Below, piece after piece: positions 16,858 to 23,649 of a DNA stretch of 64,000 nt. Made by a program: the position numbers and the translations under genes. The stretch's first letter is position 1. Each line of letters starts with the position of its first letter. Under the pieces are notes generated by a model. That model made no database searches and was not told the DNA's origin. It was given only the letters and a program-made list of their open reading frames with translations. Source of the DNA: an uncultured Caryophanales bacterium (lineage in GTDB: Bacteria; Bacillota_I; Bacilli_A; RF39; UBA660); assembly GCA_946628045.1 (NCBI GenBank), contig CAMOVZ010000002.1, positions 111,390-175,389 of the forward strand, given 5' to 3'.

Positions 16858-18264
16858 ATCTGATGTAAGACTAGATTTAGAAACTCTTATAACTGGACGT
16901 AATCCATATGAGGTATCATTACCCACATAATAAGAACCTAAATTACCATTATATGGTTCATATGAACTTCCACCAATACTCCATGCTTGAGTTATATCAT
17001 CACTTACTGGAGACAAAGTCCAATATCCACCAGGATTAGATCCATAACTATTATTAGTAGCACCACTATAACTATTAGCAGTTGTGTTATGAACTAACCA
17101 AGATAATTGTTTAGATGAAACTTCTCCACTTGGCAAAATATCATGTGTTCCTAATCTATAGTTACTTCTAGAGAAGAAATACCAATCATTAATACTTGAT
17201 GAAAGATTCCAACTATATGCAATTGTATCACTTGTTGCTCCAGCTTCTATTGTCATATCTGTAATATCATCAGCAGTTATTATTCTAGCTTTTAAATTAG
17301 TAGTAACTTGATTATCATTTATTTTGCACACTCCATTTATGCATGATAATACCCCATAATTATTACTAGCTAAAGTTGTATCATATTTATAAGTTAATTT
17401 TAAATTATCACTCCAAGAACTTGTTACTTCTTCTAATTTTTTTAATACTGTTATCGGACCTTTATCAGTTTTTCCATTTGTTCCATAATTTTCATTATCA
17501 TTGTAATCTGCTTTTGATATCCAAACCATTATTCCAGTTATATTATGATCCATTTGAAGTTCAATACTATCACATGATTTTGTATCGTCAGTTGTGATAA
17601 CTCTCCATTTATAACAAGTACTACCACTTGTACAAAGATTATCACCAACTGGATCATATTGTATTAAATCACCTAATGAATATTTTTTATAATTTAAAGT
17701 AGCTTGTGCATATTTTATATTCAATTTAAAAGTATATGCGTCACCACCTTGAACAATAGAATTAACATCACTAGCAGTAACAGCATTTTCATCATAATAT
17801 ACTCGTATTCGATATTTTTTTCTTGTTGGAATATTTCTTTTCTTTTGTTTTAACACATCATTTAATGCTGGAATACTTCCATCGTCATAAGTAATACTAT
17901 ATTTTATATAATTAGGTAAAGTTGGAATAGTAGGAGTTATTTCTGTAATCATCGCATCAATAGTACCATCATTAACCGCATCAACTGTAAATTCATAAAA
18001 GTCACCCGGTGTATTCAAATCAACTGTCCATATAATTTTTGTATTTGCCAAATCCCCACTATCTTGTGTTATTGTAGGTATAGTTAAAGAAACACTTTCC
18101 TCATTTACTACAGGACTATCCCAATACACATTCCATGTTTGCTTCAATACATTTGCTTCCCCATTTATTTTTAAATTAGTACTAACAAAGGCATAACCTA
18201 AAGTAATAGAAAACAAAAGAATTAATAATATTAAGTATCTAGTATTTTTTCTACTTCTTTTCAT
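16855..18264 (-). CDS. Surface protein: TasA/camelysin-like N-terminal module plus DUF6273-like C-terminus
   Basis: 469 residues. A basic start and hydrophobic leader (YLILLILLFSITLGYAFVST) resemble SipW-cognate signal peptides. The next module contains TWNVYWDS, then PGDFYEFTVDAVNDGTID and YAQA, which also occur in the genes at 43255 and 53494. The strand-turn pattern is like camelysin/TasA (P-G-D followed by a beta strand and N-x-G-x-x-D). The C-terminal half is DUF6273-like: GGYWTLSPVSDD, SIGGSSY, and YGLRPVIRVSK at the end. Cys pairs occur in the central insert. It has its own strong promoter and terminator. GGAGG precedes the ATG. Adhesion or biofilm matrix are the likeliest roles, by inference. 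Confidence 0.75.
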   Translation of the reverse strand: MKRSRKNTRYLILLILLFSITLGYAFVSTNLKINGEANVLKQTWNVYWDSPVVNEESVSLTIPTITQDSGDLANTKIIWTVDLNTPGDFYEFTVDAVNDGTIDAMITEITPTIPTLPNYIKYSITYDDGSIPALNDVLKQKKRNIPTRKKYRIRVYYDENAVTASDVNSIVQGGDAYTFKLNIKYAQATLNYKKYSLGDLIQYDPVGDNLCTSGSTCYKWRVITTDDTKSCDSIELQMDHNITGIMVWISKADYNDNENYGTNGKTDKGPITVLKKLEEVTSSWSDNLKLTYKYDTTLASNNYGVLSCINGVCKINDNQVTTNLKARIITADDITDMTIEAGATSDTIAYSWNLSSSINDWYFFSRSNYRLGTHDILPSGEVSSKQLSWLVHNTTANSYSGATNNSYGSNPGGYWTLSPVSDDITQAWSIGGSSYEPYNGNLGSYYVGNDTSYGLRPVIRVSKSSLTSD

Positions 18265-18290
18265 ATTGCCTCCTATTATATTCTATATAT

Positions 18291-18319
18291 ATTATAAGAT
18301 TTCATTGATAATAAGTCAA
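18291..18319 (-). promoter_or_regulatory. Sigma-A promoter of the surface protein gene
   Basis: TTGACT (18314-18319), 17-base spacer, TATAAT (18291-18296) on the minus strand, ahead of the 16855-18264 gene. Confidence 0.8.
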
Positions 18320-18372
18320 TTTGAATATTTCATAATTATATAAATAGTTGTATAATAATTTTAGGTGAATTT

Positions 18373-18675
18373 ATGAAAAGATTTAATGAATTAGATGAAG
18401 GATTTATCTGTGAAAATTGTGGTAAAGAAGTTAAACCATTAATTTACTCATCACGTGACCATTGCCCATATTGTTTATATTCTAAACATGTAGATATTAA
18501 TCCCGGAGATAGAGAAAATACTTGCCAAGGTTTATTAAAACCAATAGAAATAGAAAAATTTAAAGATACATATAAAATAGTATATAAATGTAGTAAGTGT
18601 AATCAACTACATAAAAATATCATCGCTAAAGATGATGATATGAATGAAATAATAAAAATATCTAGTATAAATTAA
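18373..18675 (+). CDS. RNHCP-domain zinc-ribbon protein
   Basis: 100 residues. Two CxxC pairs (CENCGK near 15-18 and CSKCNQ near 76-79) suggest a zinc ribbon. The family-naming block appears as SRDHCPYCLYSKHVD followed by NPGDR, with the leading residues differing slightly from R-N-H-C-P. RNHCP proteins (PF12647) are small and of unknown function, common in Bacillota. AGGTG precedes the ATG and a TATAAT lies about 20 bases upstream. It is one of few plus-strand genes and ends at a strong hairpin shared with sortase. Confidence 0.88.
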   Translation: MKRFNELDEGFICENCGKEVKPLIYSSRDHCPYCLYSKHVDINPGDRENTCQGLLKPIEIEKFKDTYKIVYKCSKCNQLHKNIIAKDDDMNEIIKISSIN

Positions 18676-18706
18676 AACTTTCCACAAAATTTGTGGAAAG
18701 TTTTTT
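18676..18706 (+). terminator. Intrinsic terminator between convergent genes
   Basis: A 12-bp stem AACTTTCCACAA / TTGTGGAAAGTT with a 3-base loop, then TTTTTT. It ends the RNHCP transcript; four A on the other flank allow weak use for the sortase transcript as well. Confidence 0.9.
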
Positions 18707-19604
18707 ATTTACTTATAAGTTTAGCATGTACTACTCTTCTTTCTTTATTATCATTAGTACAAGTAGATAAAGTAATTATCTTATCTTTATTATCTACATT
18801 AATATTAAAATTATATATACTTCTAGATTTTATAGTATTAATAAATTCAATATAATTATTTTTATTATTAAAATTATTTTGTAAATAATAAACTTCAGGA
18901 TTTATTGTATATATAGAAAATATTTCATATAAATATCTATCCTTTTCAGATAACACTTCAATATAATGATTAGAAGTTTCAAACCAATCACTCTTAAATA
19001 CATTTTCTAAACTTCCAAAGGAAGTTTTATTAGCTAAATTATGTCCATAGAAAATAGTATTATCATCACTCATATCGAAAGAATTTCTATAGTCCATAAA
19101 TACCCATCCGCTACTTTTAATATTCTTTTCTATATCATGACTTAAATAATAATTATTATCTTTTCCTTGAACAACAGGATAATTTATATTAGTACCATCT
19201 ACAGTAATCCATGAGACTATATCTTTATTAGTCTTTTTTAACTTATCAATAGATACACTATTAATATCTACCTTAGAATATCTTTTATATAAATTTAATT
19301 CTGTTTTATCCAAAATCATTTTCTTTTGAACTACATTATTTTTAGAAACATATTTAACTTCATTACCATCATAAAACCTAACATATACATTAAGACCTAT
19401 TAATACTAAAAATACTACAAACAAAAATGCACTTGCATCATTTTGTCTTCTTTTAAAAAACAACTTTGATTTTTCAAATATAGATAGAGGAAATATTTTA
19501 TATAATAATTCACTTAATAATACAAAATAAAAGAAAAATCCTTTAGAAAGAATTAGACATATATTATTAAACCCATTTTCAATACTTTCAAAAAACTTTT
19601 TCAT
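18705..19604 (-). CDS. srtB: Class B sortase
   Basis: 299 residues. Two hydrophobic segments (about 16-33 and 58-76) precede the catalytic domain. The catalytic triad is readable: His188 in IFYGHNL, Cys282 in TLSTCTND and an Arg just after (ERRVVHAKL). SGWVFMDYRNS and YPVVQGKDNNYYL are typical sortase B strands. The enzyme cleaves an N-P-x-T-like sorting signal and links the protein to peptidoglycan or pilin subunits. No gene in this window carries an obvious C-terminal sorting signal, so its substrate lies elsewhere. A tiny membrane-protein gene directly upstream shares a base with its ATG. Confidence 0.92.
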   Translation of the reverse strand: MKKFFESIENGFNNICLILSKGFFFYFVLLSELLYKIFPLSIFEKSKLFFKRRQNDASAFLFVVFLVLIGLNVYVRFYDGNEVKYVSKNNVVQKKMILDKTELNLYKRYSKVDINSVSIDKLKKTNKDIVSWITVDGTNINYPVVQGKDNNYYLSHDIEKNIKSSGWVFMDYRNSFDMSDDNTIFYGHNLANKTSFGSLENVFKSDWFETSNHYIEVLSEKDRYLYEIFSIYTINPEVYYLQNNFNNKNNYIEFINTIKSRSIYNFNINVDNKDKIITLSTCTNDNKERRVVHAKLISK

Positions 19605-19723
19605 TATATAATTTCCTTATCAACAATTATATTCTTTTGTTTATGTTCTACAAAATATATTAAAATACCTGTAACAAAAGATAAAAATATTATAATAGTA
19701 AATATAATATACATTGTATACAT
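19604..19723 (-). CDS. 39-residue single-pass membrane peptide coupled to sortase
   Basis: Short ORF MYTMYIIFTIIIFLSFVTG..., with one membrane helix (about 4-25) and a basic, then acidic, tail. GAGGTG lies 6 bases upstream of the ATG at 19723, better than chance. Its TAA shares an A with the ATG of srtB (TAATG), a standard mark of translational coupling. The product could assist sortase insertion or localisation. The family is unknown to me. That it is a real gene rests on the ribosome binding site, the coupling and the hydrophobic pattern. Confidence 0.7.
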   Translation of the reverse strand: MYTMYIIFTIIIFLSFVTGILIYFVEHKQKNIIVDKEII

Positions 19724-19810
19724 AAACTCACCTCTATTCTTAATATAATTATATATCATCAAGAATAGAAAACGTAAATTTTTATGTAAATATAATGTAA
19801 ATTTTACATA

Positions 19811-20158
19811 TTAATCTCTAGGTTTAAATATCAAAGTAAAGAAAAAAGCTATTACTATAACAGCTACTATTCCAGTAGCTGTTTTATCAAACATTCCCAT
19901 TAATAATCCAATCACTCCATATTTATCTGTATTAGCTAATGCACCATGTATTAATGAATGCCCAAAAGAAGTAATTGGTAGAAGTGCCCCTCCCCCAACT
20001 ACTTTTACTATTGAATCATAGATATTAAATATATCTAAGAAAGCACCAACAACTACAAATAATGATGTAATATGTCCGGGAGTTAATTTAGTATTATCTA
20101 AAATAATTTGTCCTATTAAACAAATTAATCCACAAAATAAGAATGAATACAATAGCAT
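19811..20158 (-). CDS. spoVAE: Stage V sporulation protein AE (SpoVAE)
   Basis: 115 residues, nearly all membrane helix. Family blocks are GLICLIGQIILDNTKLTPGHI, VVVGAFLDIF and LLPITSFGHSLIHGALA, close to SpoVAEb. It is part of the inner-membrane channel that imports calcium-dipicolinate into the forespore and releases it at germination. The ATG shares a base with the spoVAD stop (TAATG), with GGAGGTGG upstream. Gene order spoVAC-spoVAD-spoVAE is that of Bacillus. Confidence 0.93.
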   Translation of the reverse strand: MLLYSFLFCGLICLIGQIILDNTKLTPGHITSLFVVVGAFLDIFNIYDSIVKVVGGGALLPITSFGHSLIHGALANTDKYGVIGLLMGMFDKTATGIVAVIVIAFFFTLIFKPRD

Positions 20159-21144
20159 TAAACCACCTCCAAACTAATTGCATGACATATACTATTAATA
20201 TTTTCTTTTTGGTATAAAAGTAAAGGAGAAAAAAGTGCTCCTGTAGCTAAAAATAAAATTCTTTTTAATTTTTTCTTTTTCAATAAATCATAAATATAAG
20301 AATAAACTACTAAAGCACTACACACTGGTCCGCTACCTCCAGCATGTACTTCTTTTTGTTTTTCAAAATCATACAATAAGCATCCACAATCATCATAATT
20401 AGTAAGCTCAATATTATATTCTTCTCTCATATAATCTTTAACTATTTCTTTTCCATATTTACCTAAATCACCAGTCAAAATTAAATCATAGTAACTAGAG
20501 TCTCTTCCTGTATCTTTTAAATGTCTTACTAATGTATCAATAGCACTAGGTGCCATAACTCTACCCATATTATTAGGATCATTTTCTAAATAATCGACGA
20601 TTCTACCTAAAGTAGCACATTCTACTTTTATCTTACTTTTTTGATTACTTAATAAGCAACTTGCAGCCCCAGTGGATGTGAATGTCGAAGATAGAGGGCG
20701 AGGTGCCCCATACTCAGTAGGATATCTAAATTGTTTTTCACTAGTCATATTATGTGATGATACTAAAGAAATACCATTAGAAATTAAACCATTTTCAATA
20801 AAATTAGAAATAATAATAATACCTAAAACACTACTACTACAAGCACCATATATACCTATAAAATCACCGATACCTACGCTACCATAAGTAGAAGCAGTTA
20901 TTTGATTTAATAAATCTCCTCCAACTACTAAATCTATATTTTCTTTAGACATATTACTCTTTCTTAATAATATATTTAAAGAATCCTTAACTAATCTTAT
21001 TTCTCCCTTTTCAAAAGACTTTTCTCCACAATATAAATCTTTATAACTTCTATCAAAATAATCTCCTAATGGCCCTTTCTTTTCATAAGGACCTGTGACA
21101 CAAGATGTATTATTAATATAAACATTTTTATAATAAAAAGTCAT
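20158..21144 (-). CDS. spoVAD: Stage V sporulation protein AD (SpoVAD)
   Basis: 328 residues with a thiolase-like fold, the usual length. Family signatures are DLVVGGDLLNQITAS, GIYGACSSS, SSHNMTSEKQFRYP and GAPRPLSSTFTSTGAA near the middle. Further on are MGRVMAPSA and DYDDCGCLLYD followed by AGGSGPVCSALV. It binds dipicolinic acid and works with SpoVAC and SpoVAE. Coupled to both neighbours by TAATG overlaps; GGAGGG precedes the start. Confidence 0.96.
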   Translation of the reverse strand: MTFYYKNVYINNTSCVTGPYEKKGPLGDYFDRSYKDLYCGEKSFEKGEIRLVKDSLNILLRKSNMSKENIDLVVGGDLLNQITASTYGSVGIGDFIGIYGACSSSVLGIIIISNFIENGLISNGISLVSSHNMTSEKQFRYPTEYGAPRPLSSTFTSTGAASCLLSNQKSKIKVECATLGRIVDYLENDPNNMGRVMAPSAIDTLVRHLKDTGRDSSYYDLILTGDLGKYGKEIVKDYMREEYNIELTNYDDCGCLLYDFEKQKEVHAGGSGPVCSALVVYSYIYDLLKKKKLKRILFLATGALFSPLLLYQKENINSICHAISLEVV

Positions 21145-21581
21145 TATATCCCTCCTATTAAATATCTAATAAGTCCAAATACAAAAGCACTAACTATTCC
21201 ATATATAATTACACTACCAGCTAACTTAAACATATTAGAGCCAATTCCATATATTAATCCCTCATTCTTAGAATCCAAACTACTACTCATAACTGAATGT
21301 GCAAATCCCGTAATAGGTATAATAAGACCACATTTAAATCTATTAACTAATTTGTCAAAAAAACCTAAAGCAGTAAATAAACAAGCAAGAAATATAAATA
21401 TAATAATCATAATAATAGAACTAATATTTCTACTTAAATTAAACCAATTAATTAAACACTCTATTATTAACTCTCCTAAGAATCCAACAACTCCCCCACT
21501 AATAAAACTAGTAAACATATTACCAATTCTATTTTCCTTAGGTTTATGTAAGTCAGCTATTTTCTTATATTTAGTATTCAT
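21144..21581 (-). CDS. spoVAC: Stage V sporulation protein AC (SpoVAC)
   Basis: 145 residues, multi-spanning. Recognised by FISGGVVGFLGELI, the loop with GFFDKLVNRFKCG and the strongly conserved IIPITGFAHSVMSSSLDSK. SpoVAC is the mechanosensitive pore part of the dipicolinate channel. It is the first gene of the short spoVACDE unit; spoVAA and spoVAB are not adjacent. GGTGA precedes the ATG. A terminator lies between it and sigF, so it should have its own promoter within or before the 3' end of sigF. Confidence 0.95.
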   Translation of the reverse strand: MNTKYKKIADLHKPKENRIGNMFTSFISGGVVGFLGELIIECLINWFNLSRNISSIIMIIIFIFLACLFTALGFFDKLVNRFKCGLIIPITGFAHSVMSSSLDSKNEGLIYGIGSNMFKLAGSVIIYGIVSAFVFGLIRYLIGGI

Positions 21582-21604
21582 ATAATCACCACTATTATTA
21601 TTTA

Positions 21605-21634
21605 CAAAAAAAAGAAAACTATAACCTAGTTTTC
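21605..21634 (-). terminator. Intrinsic terminator overlapping the sigF stop
   Basis: Minus strand stem GAAAACTA / TAGTTTTC with a 5-base loop and eight T. The TAG stop of sigF (21619-21621) is inside the stem. It separates sigF from spoVAC. Confidence 0.7.
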
Positions 21635-22227
21635 AATTTATTAAGTATTTTAGCTTCATTTCTAGATACTTGTACTTGACTAATACCAAGTACATTACTT
21701 GTTTCACTTTGAGTTAATTCTTCAAAGTATCTAGAATATATTAACCTTCTTTCATCTTCACTTAACTTTTCTAATTCATTCTTTAAGTCAAGAACTTCTG
21801 CACTAGTATTATCATAACTAATAGGATCAAAATAACTATCTTCTAAAGAAGTGACTGAGTCTGTAGATATTAATGCTTCATCTATTAACTTTTCATCAAT
21901 TTCTAAATATAATGATATTTCTAAATTAGTAGCCTCTCTACCTAATTTTTGACTCATTGCTTCTTTTGCTTTAATTATTTTTTTCTTTAATTCAACTAAA
22001 TTTCTACTTACTTTTAAACTACTATTTTCTCTTATATATTTATTGACCTCTCCTACAATATAGTAATAAGCAAAAGAAGAAAACTTAGTATTATATTTAG
22101 AATCATAATGCTTTAAAGCATCAATTAAACCTATCATAGCTACTTGATACAAGTCTTCCATATCATATTTTTTATATTTACTTATAATACTATATATTAA
22201 CCCATCATATTCTAAGAGCTCGTCCAT
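21619..22227 (-). CDS. sigF: Sporulation sigma factor, SigF type
   Basis: About 202 residues. Region 2 is clear (DMEDLYQVAMIGLIDALKHY, then FSSFAYYYIVGEVNKYIRE), as are region 3 (KAKEAMSQKLGREATNLEI) and region 4 (SEDERRLIYSRYFEELTQSE, then ISQVQVSRNEAKIL). The ending V-S-R-x-E is typical of SigF/SigG. Synteny with spoVACDE favours SigF, the first forespore factor. It is shorter than the roughly 255 residues of Bacillus SigF. The anti-sigma genes spoIIAA and spoIIAB, normally upstream in the same operon, are absent here. ATG at 22227 is preceded by AAAGGAGG. Two Spo0A-like boxes lie upstream. Confidence 0.88.
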   Translation of the reverse strand: MDELLEYDGLIYSIISKYKKYDMEDLYQVAMIGLIDALKHYDSKYNTKFSSFAYYYIVGEVNKYIRENSSLKVSRNLVELKKKIIKAKEAMSQKLGREATNLEISLYLEIDEKLIDEALISTDSVTSLEDSYFDPISYDNTSAEVLDLKNELEKLSEDERRLIYSRYFEELTQSETSNVLGISQVQVSRNEAKILNKLKTRL

Positions 22228-22278
22228 TATCCTCCTTTCATTATCAATATAAATCAAAGATAATAATCTTTCTACACA

Positions 22279-22311
22279 TTCGACAAAACAAGATAAAAAA
22301 AGAATTCGACA
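22279..22311 (-). promoter_or_regulatory. Two Spo0A-type boxes upstream of sigF
   Basis: TTGTCGAA at 22279-22286 and TGTCGAA at 22305-22311, both read on the minus strand, about 26 bases apart, matching the 0A box. A TTGTTT/GATTAT pair with 17-base spacing lies over the proximal box, a possible sigma-A promoter. Regulation is inferred. Confidence 0.6.
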
Positions 22312-22402
22312 TTATATGCAAAACTCTTATTTGTTCGATTGTATTTAATTAATTTACATGTTAGTATAGTGTGATAAGGGAATACAAAGTTGTTGGGTGC
22401 TT

Positions 22403-22419
22403 ACCTCCGGAAAGGAGGT
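22403..22419 (+). promoter_or_regulatory. Hairpin hiding the toxin ribosome binding site
   Basis: ACCTCC / GGAGGT, 6 bp with a GGAAA loop. The 3' arm is the Shine-Dalgarno of the small hydrophobic ORF, so translation should be low unless it is opened. Confidence 0.7.
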
Positions 22420-22426
22420 GATGTTA

Positions 22427-22501
22427 ATGACAAAGAAAGATTTTTTAATCTCAACTTTAATCATTATCATCTTCCTACTTATAATCTTATTATACAAATG
22501 A
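22427..22501 (+). CDS. 24-residue hydrophobic peptide, probable type I toxin
   Basis: The sequence starts MTKKDF, then has a Leu/Ile/Phe-only helix, and ends YK. The ribosome binding site AAAGGAGGTG is near perfect and lies 6-7 bases upstream of the ATG at 22427; an ATG at 22421 overlaps the site and is unlikely. The leader folds over this site. Two transcripts converge just downstream, with an antisense promoter on the other strand. This layout fits small membrane toxins paired with antisense RNA (TxpA, BsrG, Fst types). Sequence alone cannot prove toxicity; a leader or regulatory peptide is the alternative. Confidence 0.68.
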   Translation: MTKKDFLISTLIIIIFLLIILLYK

Positions 22502-22512
22502 TAATGATCTAT

Positions 22513-22550
22513 AAAAAAAGGAAAAGGCACTCAAGCATAGCTTAAGTGCC
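22513..22550 (-). terminator. Terminator of the antisense transcript
   Basis: Minus strand stem GGCACTTAAGC / GCTTGAGTGCC with one mismatch and a 3-base loop, then TTTTCCTTTTTTT. Confidence 0.75.
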
Positions 22551-22603
22551 GCCACACAGGTGAGTACTCAACTTGCAATAACTGAGTATTCCCTTTTTCT
22601 TAT
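22514..22603 (-). ncRNA. Putative antisense RNA (antitoxin) to the toxin mRNA 3' end
   Basis: A strong minus-strand promoter at 22610-22638 and a terminator at 22513-22550 define a transcript of about 90 bases with no ORF. It would be complementary to the 3' untranslated part of the toxin mRNA, which ends near 22598. This matches 3'-overlapping type I antitoxins. Ends are estimated from the -10 box. Confidence 0.6.
22562..22598 (+). terminator. Terminator of the toxin mRNA
   Basis: Stem GAGTACTCA / TGAGTATTC (one G-U pair), 12-base loop, then CCTTTTTC. Confidence 0.7.
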
Positions 22604-22609
22604 GTATTA

Positions 22610-22638
22610 ATATTAACACATTTTTATATTTTATGCAA
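22610..22638 (-). promoter_or_regulatory. Extended -10 sigma-A promoter of the antisense RNA
   Basis: TTGCAT (22633-22638), 17 bases, TGT-TAATAT (hexamer 22610-22615) on the minus strand. It lies directly past the 3' end of dut. Confidence 0.7.
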
Positions 22639-22639
22639 A

Positions 22640-23098
22640 TTATTTATCTGTAGAACCAAATCCACCAGTTCTATCTCCACCTGCTACATCATCGTCTGTA
22701 ACTAAGTATTTAGCAAATACTCCTTGTCCTATAGCTTCACCTTTTTTAATAGTAATATCTTCATCTTTAATATTAAAGAAAGCAAACATAATATGACCAT
22801 CATTATCAGGATTACCATAATAATCTTTATCAACAACTCCTACACTATTAGCAAGGATTAATCCTTTTTTCTTTGGATTAGAACTTCTATTATATAAATA
22901 TAATACTTCATCATCTTCCATATATGCTTTAACACCAGTTGGTATTAAAGTAGGTGCCATTCCCTTTTTAAAACTAGGAATAACTATATCTTCTGCAGCC
23001 TCTATATCATATCCTGCAGCAAACTTAGTTTTTCTAACAGGTAAATTAATACCCTTTTCTTCAAAACCTTTAGCTATTTCAAAACCTCTACTCTTCAT
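22640..23098 (-). CDS. dut: dUTP diphosphatase
   Basis: 152 residues, trimeric dUTPase size. The five motifs are in order: AAGYDIEAAED (I), YNRSSNPKKKG (II), ANSVGVVDKDYYG (III, with the base-discriminating loop), GEAIGQGVF (IV) and RTGGFGSTDK (V, the flexible C-terminal arm). It converts dUTP to dUMP, protecting DNA from uracil and feeding dTMP synthesis. A terminator separates it from nrdDG upstream, but the shared theme of nucleotide supply suggests a functional cluster. GGGAGG precedes the ATG. Confidence 0.92.
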   Translation of the reverse strand: MKSRGFEIAKGFEEKGINLPVRKTKFAAGYDIEAAEDIVIPSFKKGMAPTLIPTGVKAYMEDDEVLYLYNRSSNPKKKGLILANSVGVVDKDYYGNPDNDGHIMFAFFNIKDEDITIKKGEAIGQGVFAKYLVTDDDVAGGDRTGGFGSTDK

Positions 23099-23111
23099 AT
23101 AAATCCTCCCA

Positions 23112-23140
23112 TAAAAATTGATAAGGTTACCCTTATCAAT
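23112..23140 (-). terminator. Intrinsic terminator of nrdDG
   Basis: Minus strand stem ATTGATAAGG / CCTTATCAAT, 4-base loop, then TTTTT. It lies between nrdG and dut. Confidence 0.85.
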
Positions 23141-23154
23141 ATAATAACATATTT

Positions 23155-23649
23155 CTAATCACAATATAAGACAACTTCGCCCTTTTTCAAAGATTTCTTA
23201 ACATCAATAACTCTTTGATTAGCAGAACCTCTCCACTTTAAATTAGGGTTTCTAAGTTCATCTTTGAATTGTCCATCTACTAATACATCTAAGTATTTAC
23301 AAACCTCTTTATTCTTTACATATGTATCAAATGGGAACCCTGACCATGCCCATATAGTTTTATTTGGATATACTTCTTTAAACTTCTTAGCTAACTTTGT
23401 AGTACCATCTATATTATTTGGATGCATTGGCTCTCCTCCAAGTATTGAAAGTCCTGTAATATGATCTGGTTTACAAAGTTCAATAATTTCATCAATTTCT
23501 TTGTCAGTAAATTCTTCCCCTCCATCAAAATCCCAAGTTTCAGGATTAAAACAGTTGAAGCAGTGGAATTCACATCCTTGAAAAAATATGGATACGCGAA
23601 CGCCTTCGCCATTTGCAATATCCATTTTTCTTATTTTATTATATCTCAT
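23155..23649 (-). CDS. nrdG: Anaerobic ribonucleotide reductase activating protein
   Basis: 164 residues. Radical SAM enzyme; the cluster-binding C-x3-C-x2-C is at Cys26, Cys30 and Cys33 (QGCEFHCFNCFN). GLSILGGEPMHP is the GGE motif that holds SAM. It generates the 5'-deoxyadenosyl radical that creates the glycyl radical on NrdD under anoxia. Its ATG overlaps the nrdD stop by one base, so the pair is coupled. Confidence 0.96.
   Translation of the reverse strand: MRYNKIRKMDIANGEGVRVSIFFQGCEFHCFNCFNPETWDFDGGEEFTDKEIDEIIELCKPDHITGLSILGGEPMHPNNIDGTTKLAKKFKEVYPNKTIWAWSGFPFDTYVKNKEVCKYLDVLVDGQFKDELRNPNLKWRGSANQRVIDVKKSLKKGEVVLYCD

Noticed and set aside
20683..20690. TGTCGAAG, another 0A-like match
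   Set aside because: It lies inside spoVAD coding sequence, far from any promoter.
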